A DNA stretch of 6,333 bases from Deltaproteobacteria bacterium. Lineage in GTDB: Bacteria > Desulfobacterota > Anaeroferrophillalia > Anaeroferrophillales > Tharpellaceae. The position numbers were made by a program, and so were the translations under genes. Below are positions 1-5,957 of the stretch, piece after piece. Where the stretch lies: contig JAADEO010000129.1 in assembly GCA_013153415.1 (NCBI GenBank), positions 1 through 6,333 of the forward strand. Direction: 5' to 3'. The first letter of the stretch is position 1. Each line of letters opens with the position of its first letter. The notes beneath the pieces were generated by a model, which did no database searches, was not told where the DNA came from, and saw only the letters and a list, made by a program, of their open reading frames with translations.

Positions 1-1047
1 ATCAGAAGCAGTTTCTCGGCCGCCAAACCCGACCACCATATTCTCAATCTGGCCTTCATCATCAAGAAGGAGAACCCGAAACGCAAGGTCATCCTCGTCA
101 CCAAGGATGTCAACCTGCGCATGAAGGCCAAAGCGGTGGGGGTCTTTGCCGAGGACTACACCAGTGACCACATCGCCGACGTCAAAACCCTCTACAGCGG
201 AAGCCGGACCATCACCGGGATCAGCGACGAGTTCATCGACCGTCTTTACGGCGATGAGGAGAAACCTCAGATCGCGGAATTACCCCTCGACAAACCTTTG
301 ACCATCAACGAATACCTGATCCTGAAATCGGTTTCCGGCAAATCGGCTCTCGCCGCCGGCGACCGGGAGAGCGGCCGATTGCGCCGGGTAGAGAAAAAGA
401 GCGTGGCCGGGATCATGCCCCGCAACGCCGAGCAGATTTTTGCTTTCGACGCCCTGCTCAATCCCGAGATTCCCCTCGTCACCCTGACCGGCAAGGCCGG
501 CACCGGCAAAACCTTGCTGGCCCTGGCCGCCGGCCTCGAACAGCGGCACCGCTATCGCCAGATCTACCTCTCCCGCCCCCTGGTGCCTTTGAGCAACAAG
601 GACATCGGCTATCTGCCCGGCGACATCAAATCGAAGATCTCGCCCTATACGCAACCCCTTTTCGACAACCTCGGGGTCATCCAGTCCCAAAACCGGGAGA
701 ATGGCGACACTCCCCATTTCCGCGACCTGCTTGAAGATGAGAAACTGGTGATTTCGGCACTGTCCTTCATCCGCGGCCGCAGCCTGGTCAAGATCTTCTT
801 CATCGTCGACGAGGCCCAGAACCTGACTCCGCATGAAGTCAAAACCATCATCACCCGAGCCGGAGAGGGCACCAAGGTGGTTCTGACCGGCGATATCTTC
901 CAGATCGACCATCCCTACCTCGACAGCCACTCCAACGGTCTGAGCCATATCATCGCCAAAATGCAGGGCCAGAAGCTCTACGCCCACGTCAATCTCGAGA
1001 AGGGTGAGCGCTCGAAACTGGCGGAGTTGGCCAGCAACCTGCTCTGA
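1..1047 (+). CDS. PIN domain-PhoH family ATPase (PhoH2/YlaK type), 5' end missing
   Basis: The frame is open from base 1, so the true start lies outside the window; 348 codons are visible of a family usually about 430-450 residues long. The ATG at 121 is internal. Visible residues about 1-60 are the C-terminal part of a PIN nuclease domain: a PD pair at 10-11 followed by ILNLAF, then VTKDVNLRMKAKA at 33-45, with conserved Asp36. Next comes a PhoH P-loop ATPase domain with Walker A GKAGTGKT at 490-513, the signature SRPLVPLSNKDIGYLPGD (around 571-624), and Walker B FFIVDEAQN at 796-822. PIN-PhoH proteins of this family are cytoplasmic and have been linked to ATP-dependent RNA unwinding and cleavage, but the physiological role is poorly defined. 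No conserved motif visible here is broken. It ends with TGA, 103 bases before the next gene on the same strand. Confidence 0.93.
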   Translation: MRSSFSAAKPDHHILNLAFIIKKENPKRKVILVTKDVNLRMKAKAVGVFAEDYTSDHIADVKTLYSGSRTITGISDEFIDRLYGDEEKPQIAELPLDKPLTINEYLILKSVSGKSALAAGDRESGRLRRVEKKSVAGIMPRNAEQIFAFDALLNPEIPLVTLTGKAGTGKTLLALAAGLEQRHRYRQIYLSRPLVPLSNKDIGYLPGDIKSKISPYTQPLFDNLGVIQSQNRENGDTPHFRDLLEDEKLVISALSFIRGRSLVKIFFIVDEAQNLTPHEVKTIITRAGEGTKVVLTGDIFQIDHPYLDSHSNGLSHIIAKMQGQKLYAHVNLEKGERSKLAELASNLL

Positions 1048-1054
1048 GCCCCTC

Positions 1055-1080
1055 CGCCGGCACCCGGCGTTTACTAATTT
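1055..1080 (+). terminator. Weak terminator-like hairpin after the PhoH gene
   Basis: CGCCGG (1055-1060) and CCGGCG (1064-1069) form a perfect 6-bp stem around a 3-nt loop, 8 bases after the PhoH stop codon. The tail TTTACTAATTT is T-rich but interrupted, so termination would be partial. It may separate the PhoH gene from the 94-codon gene or only attenuate read-through. Confidence 0.4.
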
Positions 1081-1082
1081 GC

Positions 1083-1111
1083 TTGCAAAAAGCACCCCTG
1101 CGGAGTAAAAA
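1083..1111 (+). promoter_or_regulatory. Candidate sigma-70 promoter for the 94-codon gene
   Basis: TTGCAA (1083-1088) and TAAAAA (1106-1111) are separated by 17 bases, with four of six consensus matches in each box. It lies between the weak hairpin and the gene at 1151. Such matches occur by chance, so this is tentative. Confidence 0.28.
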
Positions 1112-1138
1112 GCCCGACAATCTGAAACCCGAATTTCC

Positions 1139-1145
1139 AAGGAGG
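1139..1145 (+). promoter_or_regulatory. Strong Shine-Dalgarno site, AAGGAGG
   Basis: A full AAGGAGG ends five bases before the ATG at 1151. This fixes the start of the 94-codon ORF and is the strongest well-placed ribosome binding site in the window, arguing that this small ORF is truly translated. Confidence 0.85.
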
Positions 1146-1150
1146 CCTGA

Positions 1151-1435
1151 ATGGCTGAAACCATCGAAGAGATAAGCCTGAATTATGAAGAGGACGGGCA
1201 GCTGATCGTCAAGGAGCTCGACAAGGAAGTGCTCTCCCGCGGGGCCTGGACGACGATCATCTTCCGTTACCAGGAGTGGGACCGTAAAAAAGAAGAGTAC
1301 GGCCCCGAGCGTTACACCATTCGCCGTTACCGCAAGATCAAGGGCAACTATATCCCGCAATCCAAGTTCAACATCTCGAGCCGGGAACAGGCTGCCAAGA
1401 TCGTTGCGGCCCTGGAAAAGTGGATCTCAAAATAA
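1151..1435 (+). CDS. Small conserved-looking protein of unknown function, 94 aa
   Basis: I do not recognise an assigned function. The start is supported by the AAGGAGG just upstream. The product is cytoplasmic: no signal peptide, no membrane segment, no cysteine. It is highly charged. Residues 1-27 are acidic, the middle (about 32-72) alternates hydrophobic and charged residues around W33, W43, Y50, Y55 and Y60 and looks like several beta strands, including the basic run RRYRKIKG (58-65). Residues 77-93 (SREQAAKIVAALEKWIS) look like one amphipathic helix. Strands followed by a C-terminal helix recall the PC4/YdbC-like single-stranded nucleic-acid-binding fold, but this is a visual resemblance only. 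It is transcribed with its neighbours, 103 bases after the PhoH gene and 119 bases before the cyclophilin gene. No terminator is visible after it. Confidence 0.8.
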   Translation: MAETIEEISLNYEEDGQLIVKELDKEVLSRGAWTTIIFRYQEWDRKKEEYGPERYTIRRYRKIKGNYIPQSKFNISSREQAAKIVAALEKWISK

Positions 1436-1554
1436 AGAGAGGCTCTCGCAACAAATCAGATCTGCGTTAAAAACGGGTTGGCAAAGTAAACAGTTCCAGA
1501 TACCAGGCAGAATTTATGCCCCGCAGGGGTGAGAAACCGTCAAAGGAGAGAATT
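1436..1554 (+). other. Intergenic leader of the cyclophilin gene
   Basis: This spacer holds a perfect 8-bp palindrome CAGATCTG (1457-1464), a good -35-like box TTGGCA (1478-1483) with only a poor -10 (TACCAG, 1501-1506) 17 bases further on, and a small hairpin CCCC-GCA-GGGG (1519-1529). AAAGGAGAG (1542-1550) is the ribosome binding site for the gene at 1555. No convincing terminator for the 94-codon gene is seen, so read-through into the cyclophilin gene is possible. Confidence 0.4.
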
Positions 1555-2148
1555 ATGATGAAAAAGATTGTACTGTTTCTAGGAATAATGCTGATGACCC
1601 TTACCGTTGCCGGAACCGGGCCGCTGCAAGCCGCTGACAATCCCCGGGTGGTCATGGAAACCAGCATGGGAACCATGACAATCGAACTCTACCCGGACAA
1701 GGCCCCGATTACGGTGAAGAATTTCCTCGACTACGTCGATTCAGGCTTTTATGACGGCACCATCTTCCATCGCGTCATTCCCGGATTCGTCATCCAGGGC
1801 GGCGGTTTCGACGCCGAAATGAACCGCAAAGAGACCCGGCCGCCGATCAAAAACGAAGCCGACAACGGCCTCAAGAACCTGCGCGCCACCCTCTCCATGG
1901 CCCGGACCTCGCAGATCAACAGCGCCACCAGCCAGTTTTTCATCAACCTGAAAAACAACAGCTCCCTCGATCATGGCCGGCACGGTTACGGTTACGCGGT
2001 TTTCGCCAAAGTCGTCAAGGGCACCGGGGTGATCGACAAGATCGCCGGGGTCAAAACCACGACCAAGGGCCGCTTCCGGGATGTTCCGGAGAAACCGGTC
2101 CTGATCATCAAGGTTTACCGGGAAAAACCGGCCGCCGCAAAGAAATAA
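1555..2148 (+). CDS. ppiA: Periplasmic cyclophilin-type peptidyl-prolyl cis-trans isomerase
   Basis: Catalyses cis-trans isomerisation of X-Pro bonds during folding of exported proteins. The 197-residue product starts at ATG 1555 (or the adjacent ATG 1558), placed correctly behind AAAGGAGAG; the longer in-frame start at 1516 would bury the signal peptide and has no good ribosome binding site. Residues 1-26 are a classic signal peptide: MMKK, a hydrophobic core, then LQA before ADNP, without a lipobox cysteine. The cyclophilin domain spans about 31-189 with FHRVIPGFVIQGGGF (71-85; catalytic Arg73, Phe78, Gln81) and SATSQFFINL (123-132; Gln127, Phe129). YGYAVFAKVV (145-154) matches the bacterial PpiA pattern with Tyr for the human His126. 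The position of human Trp121 (Phe in E. coli) appears to be Ser137, so poor cyclosporin binding is expected (inference from eye alignment). The basic tail ends AAAKK. The symbol follows E. coli usage for the periplasmic enzyme. Confidence 0.93.
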   Translation: MMKKIVLFLGIMLMTLTVAGTGPLQAADNPRVVMETSMGTMTIELYPDKAPITVKNFLDYVDSGFYDGTIFHRVIPGFVIQGGGFDAEMNRKETRPPIKNEADNGLKNLRATLSMARTSQINSATSQFFINLKNNSSLDHGRHGYGYAVFAKVVKGTGVIDKIAGVKTTTKGRFRDVPEKPVLIIKVYREKPAAAKK

Positions 2149-2210
2149 AGGGAAGCGGTTTCGCTGAAAATCGACAGCACCCGCCAACAGTTCCCAGACC
2201 GGAAAAAATG

Positions 2211-2247
2211 AAAAAGCCCCGCCGGCATGCTGTCGGTGGGGCTTTTT
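2211..2247. terminator. Bidirectional intrinsic terminator between ppiA and trkH
   Basis: AAAAAGCCCC (2211-2220) pairs perfectly with GGGGCTTTTT (2238-2247). The stem continues through a G-T pair and CCG/CGG to a loop around CATGCTG. On the + strand the GC stem is followed by TTTTT, 62 bases after the cyclophilin stop; on the - strand it is likewise followed by TTTTT, only 9 bases after the trkH stop. It therefore can end both convergent transcripts. Confidence 0.93.
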
Positions 2248-2256
2248 CATGTCTCC

Positions 2257-3708
2257 TCAGCGGCGCCAGAAGGTGGGAGTGAACAGTACCAGGACGGTAT
2301 AGAGTTCGAGACGGCCGGCCAGCATCGCGAAACTCAAGATCCATTTGACGGCATCCGGGAAATGGGAGTAGTTCTTGGTCGGGCCGACCATCCCGAAACC
2401 GGGGCCGATGTTGCCGACCGTGGCCAGGGCCGCGGTCAGGGAACTGACGAAATCGATCTCGGCCAGGCTGACGAGAAAGGTGACGATCATCAGAATCGTG
2501 ATATAGAGAAAAAAGAACCCCGAGATCGCGTAGATCACATTCTTGCCCATCACCTGCCCCGAGAGCCGCAGGGGGAAAACCCCCTTGGGATGGAGCAGGT
2601 ATTTCATCTCGTTCAGGGCCTGCTTGAACAATGCCACGATCCGGATGACTTTGATCCCGCCCCCGGTCGATCCGGAGCACCCCCCGATGAACATCATCAG
2701 AAAGAGCACTCCCTGGGCCAGATTGGGCCATTTTTCATAGTCAGCGGTGGCGAAACCGGTGGTAGTCAGGATCGAGGCCACCTGGAAGGCGGCATAGCGG
2801 AAGGCGTCGGCCACCGACTGGTAGACCTGGAGATAGAGATCGTGAGCCACCAGGAGGGTGGCGACAACGAAGATCGCAAGATAGGCCTTGAGCTCGGTAT
2901 TGCTGAACAGGGACTGATAGTTGCCGGTCAGAAGCCGGAAATGGAGAACGAAGTTCATTCCTGCCGCAACCATGAAGAAAGTTATGACCCAGTCGATGTA
3001 GGCGGAGTTGTAGTAGGCGACGCTGGTGTTCATGGTCGAAAACCCGCCGGTCGCCACAGTGCCGAAGGTATGGGTCAGAGCGTCGAGAAAATTCATTCCG
3101 CCGAACATCAGGAGCCCGGTCTCGATCACCGTCATCCCAAGATAGATGTACCAGAGATACTTGGCGGTCTCAGCGATCCGCGGCGTGATCTTGTCGACCG
3201 TCGGCCCCGGGGCCTCGGCCTTGACGAACTGCAGGCCGCCGATCCCCAGCAACGGCAGGATAGCGACCGTCAGAACCACGATCCCCATGCCGCCGAGCCA
3301 GTGGGTCAGCGAGCGCCAGTAGAGAATGGAACGGGGCAGGGATTGAATCTCGGTCAGAATCGAGGCTCCGGTCGTGGTGAAACCGGAGATGGTTTCGAAA
3401 TAGGCGTCACAGAAAGAGGGAATGGTGCCGGAGAGATAGAAAGGCATGGCCCCGAGCAGGGCCGCCATGCCCCATCCGGCGCTGACGAACAAAAAACCAT
3501 CCTTGAAAGAGGGCTGGGAACGGATCGAACTGCGCGTGGCGAACAGAAAAAGACCGCCGGCAAGCACTGTAACTCCGACCGGCAGGAGAAACGCCCGCAT
3601 TTCGGCGAACTCCCGGTAGCAGAGGGCCACGACCACCGCCGTCAGCATGAAGACGCAGATGATCAGAAGCAGGTAGGAGATGATGCGTAGGACGGTTTTG
3701 GGATGCAT
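2257..3708 (-). CDS. trkH: Trk potassium uptake system membrane subunit TrkH
   Basis: Inner-membrane K+ translocating subunit, which works with the TrkA ring. The 483-residue length is normal. It is very hydrophobic, with transmembrane segments from about residue 7 to the C-terminus, arranged as four membrane-pore-loop-membrane repeats. All four selectivity-filter loops are visible: SGFTTTGAS (108-116), TVATGGFST (217-225), TTTGFATAD (315-323) and TVGNIGPGFG (430-439). GGCSGSTGGGIKVIRI (342-357) is the glycine-rich intramembrane gating loop after the third pore, typical of TrkH rather than KdpA. The C-terminus ELYTVLVLFTPTFWRR is also family-typical. ATG at 3708 lies 4 bases after the trkA stop, with no strong Shine-Dalgarno sequence (best is GAG in the trkA stop region), so translation is probably coupled to trkA. 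An intrinsic terminator follows within 10 bases. Confidence 0.96.
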   Translation of the reverse strand: MHPKTVLRIISYLLLIICVFMLTAVVVALCYREFAEMRAFLLPVGVTVLAGGLFLFATRSSIRSQPSFKDGFLFVSAGWGMAALLGAMPFYLSGTIPSFCDAYFETISGFTTTGASILTEIQSLPRSILYWRSLTHWLGGMGIVVLTVAILPLLGIGGLQFVKAEAPGPTVDKITPRIAETAKYLWYIYLGMTVIETGLLMFGGMNFLDALTHTFGTVATGGFSTMNTSVAYYNSAYIDWVITFFMVAAGMNFVLHFRLLTGNYQSLFSNTELKAYLAIFVVATLLVAHDLYLQVYQSVADAFRYAAFQVASILTTTGFATADYEKWPNLAQGVLFLMMFIGGCSGSTGGGIKVIRIVALFKQALNEMKYLLHPKGVFPLRLSGQVMGKNVIYAISGFFFLYITILMIVTFLVSLAEIDFVSSLTAALATVGNIGPGFGMVGPTKNYSHFPDAVKWILSFAMLAGRLELYTVLVLFTPTFWRR

Positions 3709-3712
3709 AGGC

Positions 3713-5071
3713 TCAGCTGAGAAAAAGTTCTTCGAGCGAATCGACCTGCTCAGCTTTGGCGAAGGTCACCACGTTGTCACCGGCCTGGATGACGAACTCG
3801 CCATTGGGGACGAAATTCTTACTTTGCGTGCCTTTGAGCGGGCGGTTGACGGCCACCACCAGGGTACCGCTGGGCAGCTGCAGCTCCTTGACCATCTTGC
3901 CGGCGATCCGGCTCTCGGCACTGACCGCGAATTCGATCGCCTCGGCTTTGCCGTCGAAAATCGAGTGCACCCGTTTGATATTGCCGCGGCGCACATATTT
4001 GAGAATGGCGCTGACCGAACTCGCCTTGGGACTGACGGTGACATCGATGCCCAGTTTGTCAGCAATATTGAGGTAGCTGGACTTGTTGACCACGGGAATC
4101 ACCCGCTTGACCCCGAGACTCTTGGCATAGATGGCAGTCAGCATATTGAGAGCCTCATCGGCGGTCGTCGTCACCAGGAGATCGGAGAGATGAAGCTGTT
4201 CATCCTCGAAAATCTTCTCGTCGGAAATATCCTCGTTGATCACCAGAACCTCGGGGAAACGTTCCGCTAAGTATTTGCAATGCTCGTAGTCCCTCTCCAC
4301 GATTTTCACCTGGCGACCGGTGGAGAGCAGGAATTCGGTCACATAACTGCCGATCTTGCCACCGCCGACGACCACGACATTGTGCAGGTTGTGACGCCGG
4401 TGACCGGTCCGGGTAAAGAGCCGTTCCATGTTGCGCTTGTTGGATACGACATAGACCCGGTCGCCCTCCTTGATCTTGGTCTCGCCGTGAGGAATGATGA
4501 CCTCATCATCGCGGATGATGCCGGCGATGATGAAATTGTAATTCAGTTGCTGGCGAATCTCACGCAGGGTTTTGCCGCGCATGAGCGAGCGCTTATCGAC
4601 AAAAATGTTGCGCATCTGGATATCGGTCCCCTCGAAAACCAGGACCTCGCCGGTAGCCCCGTGCACCACGACATTCATGATCGCCCGGGCGGCCTCGATC
4701 TCGGGATTGACGACGTAGTCGATCCCGAGCAGGGAGTTGCGCAGAATGCCGCTGCGCCGGTATTGCAGGCTGCGGACCCGGGCGATCTTGGTCTTGACCT
4801 TGAACTCGGTGGCAACCACCAGGCAGGAGACGATATTGACCTCATCGAGATTGGAAACCGCGATGAAGGTATCGGCAGAAGCGACCCCGGCCTCAGCCAG
4901 AACCTCGGGATTACTGCCTTCGCCTTCGATGACCAAACAGTCGAGATGATCGTTGACAAACCGGGCCCGGGCCGGATTCTTTTCGATCAGAACCACGTCC
5001 TGATTACTGGCAACCAGTTGCTCCGCCAGGTGAAAACCGACCTCTCCCGATCCCGAAATGACTATTTTCAT
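3713..5071 (-). CDS. trkA: Trk potassium uptake system regulatory subunit TrkA
   Basis: Cytoplasmic subunit that binds NAD(H) and adenine nucleotides and gates TrkH. At 452 residues it is the full-length, duplicated type. RCK-N domain 1 (about 1-120) starts KIVISGSGEVG with the GxGxxG motif at 7-12 and an acidic residue, Glu30, at the end of the second strand. RCK-C domain 1 covers about 140-220 (GKTLREIR at 166-173; GDRVYVV at 203-209). RCK-N domain 2 (about 230-350) starts NVVVVGGGKIG with GxGxxG at 236-241 and Glu259 at the second-strand end. RCK-C domain 2 runs about 367-450 (GKMVKELQLP at 391-400; GDNVVTF at 431-437). It is the first gene of a two-gene operon with trkH. The start is at ATG 5071; no strong ribosome binding site is close (GGAG lies 16 bases upstream), but homology supports MKIVISG as the N-terminus. 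Confidence 0.96.
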   Translation of the reverse strand: MKIVISGSGEVGFHLAEQLVASNQDVVLIEKNPARARFVNDHLDCLVIEGEGSNPEVLAEAGVASADTFIAVSNLDEVNIVSCLVVATEFKVKTKIARVRSLQYRRSGILRNSLLGIDYVVNPEIEAARAIMNVVVHGATGEVLVFEGTDIQMRNIFVDKRSLMRGKTLREIRQQLNYNFIIAGIIRDDEVIIPHGETKIKEGDRVYVVSNKRNMERLFTRTGHRRHNLHNVVVVGGGKIGSYVTEFLLSTGRQVKIVERDYEHCKYLAERFPEVLVINEDISDEKIFEDEQLHLSDLLVTTTADEALNMLTAIYAKSLGVKRVIPVVNKSSYLNIADKLGIDVTVSPKASSVSAILKYVRRGNIKRVHSIFDGKAEAIEFAVSAESRIAGKMVKELQLPSGTLVVAVNRPLKGTQSKNFVPNGEFVIQAGDNVVTFAKAEQVDSLEELFLS

Positions 5072-5113
5072 TGTCTTAACTGAATTTCTCCAAAGTTAGC
5101 CAGCGTTAACGAA

Positions 5114-5142
5114 CTTCTAACAGACCAACCGGTTAAAGTCAA
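5114..5142 (-). promoter_or_regulatory. Candidate sigma-70 promoter for trkAH, with AACCGG repeats
   Basis: Read on the - strand, TTGACT (5142-5137) and TAGAAG (5119-5114) are 17 bases apart, matching consensus at five and four positions. The predicted start would be near 5107, about 35 bases before the trkA ATG. The spacer contains the perfect palindrome AACCGGTT (5127-5134), and a second AACCGG (5142-5147) begins 15 bp from the first, so two direct repeats flank the -35 box; a regulator could bind there. Confidence 0.45.
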
Positions 5143-5148
5143 ACCGGC

Positions 5149-5190
5149 CAGGGCCAGCTCCCCTGCCGCAGCCGCAACTGCGGTTTTCTC
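5149..5190 (+). terminator. Tandem hairpins ending in a T-rich tract, no gene upstream
   Basis: CAGGG (5149-5153) pairs with CCCTG (5161-5165), and immediately after it CCGCAG (5166-5171) pairs with CTGCGG (5178-5183), followed by TTTTCTCTCC. On the + strand this resembles the 3' end of a small transcript, yet no + strand gene lies upstream; trkA is on the other strand. It could stop antisense transcription coming out of trkA, end an unannotated small RNA, or be chance GC pairing. Confidence 0.35.
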
Positions 5191-5207
5191 TCCTCCCGAC
5201 AAAAAGA

Positions 5208-5236
5208 TTGACATCCGGCACTAAACAGGATAAAAA
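5208..5236 (+). promoter_or_regulatory. Sigma-70 promoter for the ferritin-like gene
   Basis: A perfect -35 box TTGACA (5208-5213) is followed after 17 bases by TAAAAA (5231-5236; four of six matches, preceded by GGA). Predicted transcription start is near 5243, giving a leader of about 36 bases before the ATG at 5279. Box quality and spacing make it one of the best two promoters in the window. Confidence 0.6.
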
Positions 5237-5256
5237 AGGTTTCAATTAAAAAACCT
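5237..5256. promoter_or_regulatory. Inverted repeat over the predicted transcription start
   Basis: AGGTTT (5237-5242) and AAACCT (5251-5256) are perfect inverted repeats separated by 8 AT-rich bases. The centre (5246-5247) lies just downstream of the predicted start of the ferritin-like transcript, where a bound repressor would block initiation. I do not recognise it as a known Fur, PerR or other redox-regulator box. Confidence 0.4.
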
Positions 5257-5278
5257 GCAGCCAGGAGAAAAAACAGCT

Positions 5279-5791
5279 ATGGATAACACCCAGGAGAAGA
5301 TCCTCGCCGCCCTCAGAAGCGCCATGGAGGCGGAAATGACCGGTTACCATTTCTACAGTAATGCCGCCCAAACCACTGAAGACCCCCAGGGAAAGGCCAC
5401 TTTCCAGCGGCTCGCCGAGGAGGAGTTGCTCCATTTCAACTATCTCAAGAAACAGTACGGCAGTATTCTCAAGACCGGGGCCTTCGATCTCTCTGCACCG
5501 CTGGCCGCCGACCCTCCGGACGCAGCCTCTGGCCCGATCTTCAGCCCCCAGTTGCGGGCCCGGATCAAGCAGAGCCATTTCGAGATCAGCGCCCTGAGCA
5601 TCGGCATGCAGCTGGAACTGAACGCCGTCAATTTCTACCGCAAATGTGCCGCGGAGAGTGACAACCCCGAAGTCAAAAAACTTTTTCAGCAGCTGACGGA
5701 GTGGGAGCAGGGCCACTATGACGGCTTCGCCCGGGAACTCGACGAACTCAAGGAGGATTACTGGCAGGCCAACAATTTCGTCCCCATGTAG
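5279..5791 (+). CDS. Ferritin-like diiron protein, rubrerythrin family without rubredoxin domain
   Basis: The 170-residue protein is a ferritin-like four-helix bundle with the expected diiron ligands as two repeats. Repeat 1 has Glu19 in AEMTGYHFY (18-26) and Glu49-x-x-His52 in EEELLHF. Repeat 2 has Glu113 in LELNAVNFY (112-120) and Glu143-x-x-His146 in EWEQGHY. A Pro/Ala-rich linker (about 70-92) separates the helix pairs. The C-terminal ELKEDYWQANNFVP is typical of rubrerythrin-related proteins. There is no C-terminal CxxC pair, so the rubredoxin FeS4 domain of true rubrerythrins is absent, and a separate electron donor would be needed for peroxide reduction. Peroxide detoxification or iron handling is inferred from family membership. 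AGGAG at 5263-5267 lies 11 bases before the ATG. The gene has its own candidate promoter and terminator, so it is probably monocistronic. No signal peptide: cytoplasmic. Confidence 0.9.
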   Translation: MDNTQEKILAALRSAMEAEMTGYHFYSNAAQTTEDPQGKATFQRLAEEELLHFNYLKKQYGSILKTGAFDLSAPLAADPPDAASGPIFSPQLRARIKQSHFEISALSIGMQLELNAVNFYRKCAAESDNPEVKKLFQQLTEWEQGHYDGFARELDELKEDYWQANNFVPM

Positions 5792-5794
5792 CAA

Positions 5795-5825
5795 AAAAGC
5801 CCGAGGCCGGTCGCCTCGGGCTTTT
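5795..5825. terminator. Bidirectional terminator shared by ferritin-like gene and tRNA-His
   Basis: AAAAGCCCGAGG (5795-5806) pairs perfectly with CCTCGGGCTTTT (5814-5825) around a 7-nt loop. On the + strand it starts 4 bases after the ferritin-like stop and ends in TTTT. On the - strand it starts 10 bases after the tRNA-His CCA end and is followed by TTTTTT. It can end both convergent transcripts. Confidence 0.93.
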
Positions 5826-5834
5826 CGATTTGGA

Positions 5835-5911
5835 TGGGGTGAGTAGAGGGATTCGAACCCTCGGCCTCAGGAGCCACAATCCTGCGCTCTAACCAACTGA
5901 GCTACACCCAC
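5835..5911 (-). tRNA. tRNA-His (anticodon GUG)
   Basis: Read on the - strand, the 77-nt cloverleaf is complete. The acceptor stem pairs GTGGGTG with TACTCAC (two G-U pairs). The D arm is GCTC-AGTTGGTTA-GAGC. The anticodon arm is CAGGA-TTGTGGC-TCCTG with anticodon GTG at 5877-5875. The variable loop is AGGCC and the T arm is GAGGG-TTCGAAT-CCCTC. The 3' CCA is encoded (5837-5835). The histidine identity features are present: discriminator C73 (5838) and a genomic G at position -1 (5912), kept by RNase P in tRNA-His. GUG is one of the four GUN anticodons whose first base is changed to queuosine, relevant because queH starts 142 bases away on the opposite strand. Confidence 0.97.
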
Positions 5912-5922
5912 CATATTCTTCC

Positions 5923-5956
5923 GGACCCCGCTCTGCAGCGGTTTGCGGAGGGGTCC
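5923..5956. repeat. Inverted repeat in the tRNA-His leader
   Basis: GGACCCC (5923-5929) and GGGGTCC (5950-5956) are perfect 7-bp inverted repeats around 20 bases that hold an overlapping alternative stem, CCGCT (5928-5932) with AGCGG (5937-5941). It lies between the candidate tRNA promoter and the mature 5' end. It could form a leader hairpin if transcription starts far enough upstream, or act on DNA. Confidence 0.45.
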
Positions 5957-5957
5957 C

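Noticed and set aside
1078..1089. Palindrome TTTGC-TT-GCAAA before the 94-codon gene
   Set aside because: The 2-base loop cannot fold as RNA and the AT-rich context makes chance likely; it overlaps the tentative promoter but adds no support.
280..1164. A 294-codon - strand frame opposite the PhoH gene
   Set aside because: It overlaps the intact PIN-PhoH motifs, crosses the intergenic gap into the next gene and has no family features.
1437..1447. GAGAG-G-CTCTC just after the 94-codon gene as a terminator
   Set aside because: The one-base loop is impossible as a hairpin, the stem is short and there is no T-run.
1516..1554. Upstream ATG at 1516 as start of the cyclophilin
   Set aside because: It adds 13 residues before a normal signal peptide and lacks a good ribosome site; ATG 1555 has AAAGGAGAG at the right distance.
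2227..3690. A 487-codon open frame on the + strand, antisense to nearly all of trkH
   Set aside because: trkH is certain from its four filter loops. The antisense product is an improbable mix of His, Gln, Asp, Glu and Gly, which is what the complement of hydrophobic NTN codons gives in a GC-rich gene. It has no credible ribosome site or domain, and it starts inside the terminator stem.
3680..5083. Open frames of 196 and 267 codons on the + strand opposite trkA
   Set aside because: They mirror the codon bias of trkA, show no recognisable motif, and break at 4270-4280, as expected of shadows.
5246..5794. A 182-codon - strand frame opposite the ferritin-like gene
   Set aside because: The + strand gene carries all diiron ligands, a promoter and a terminator; the antisense frame has no motifs.
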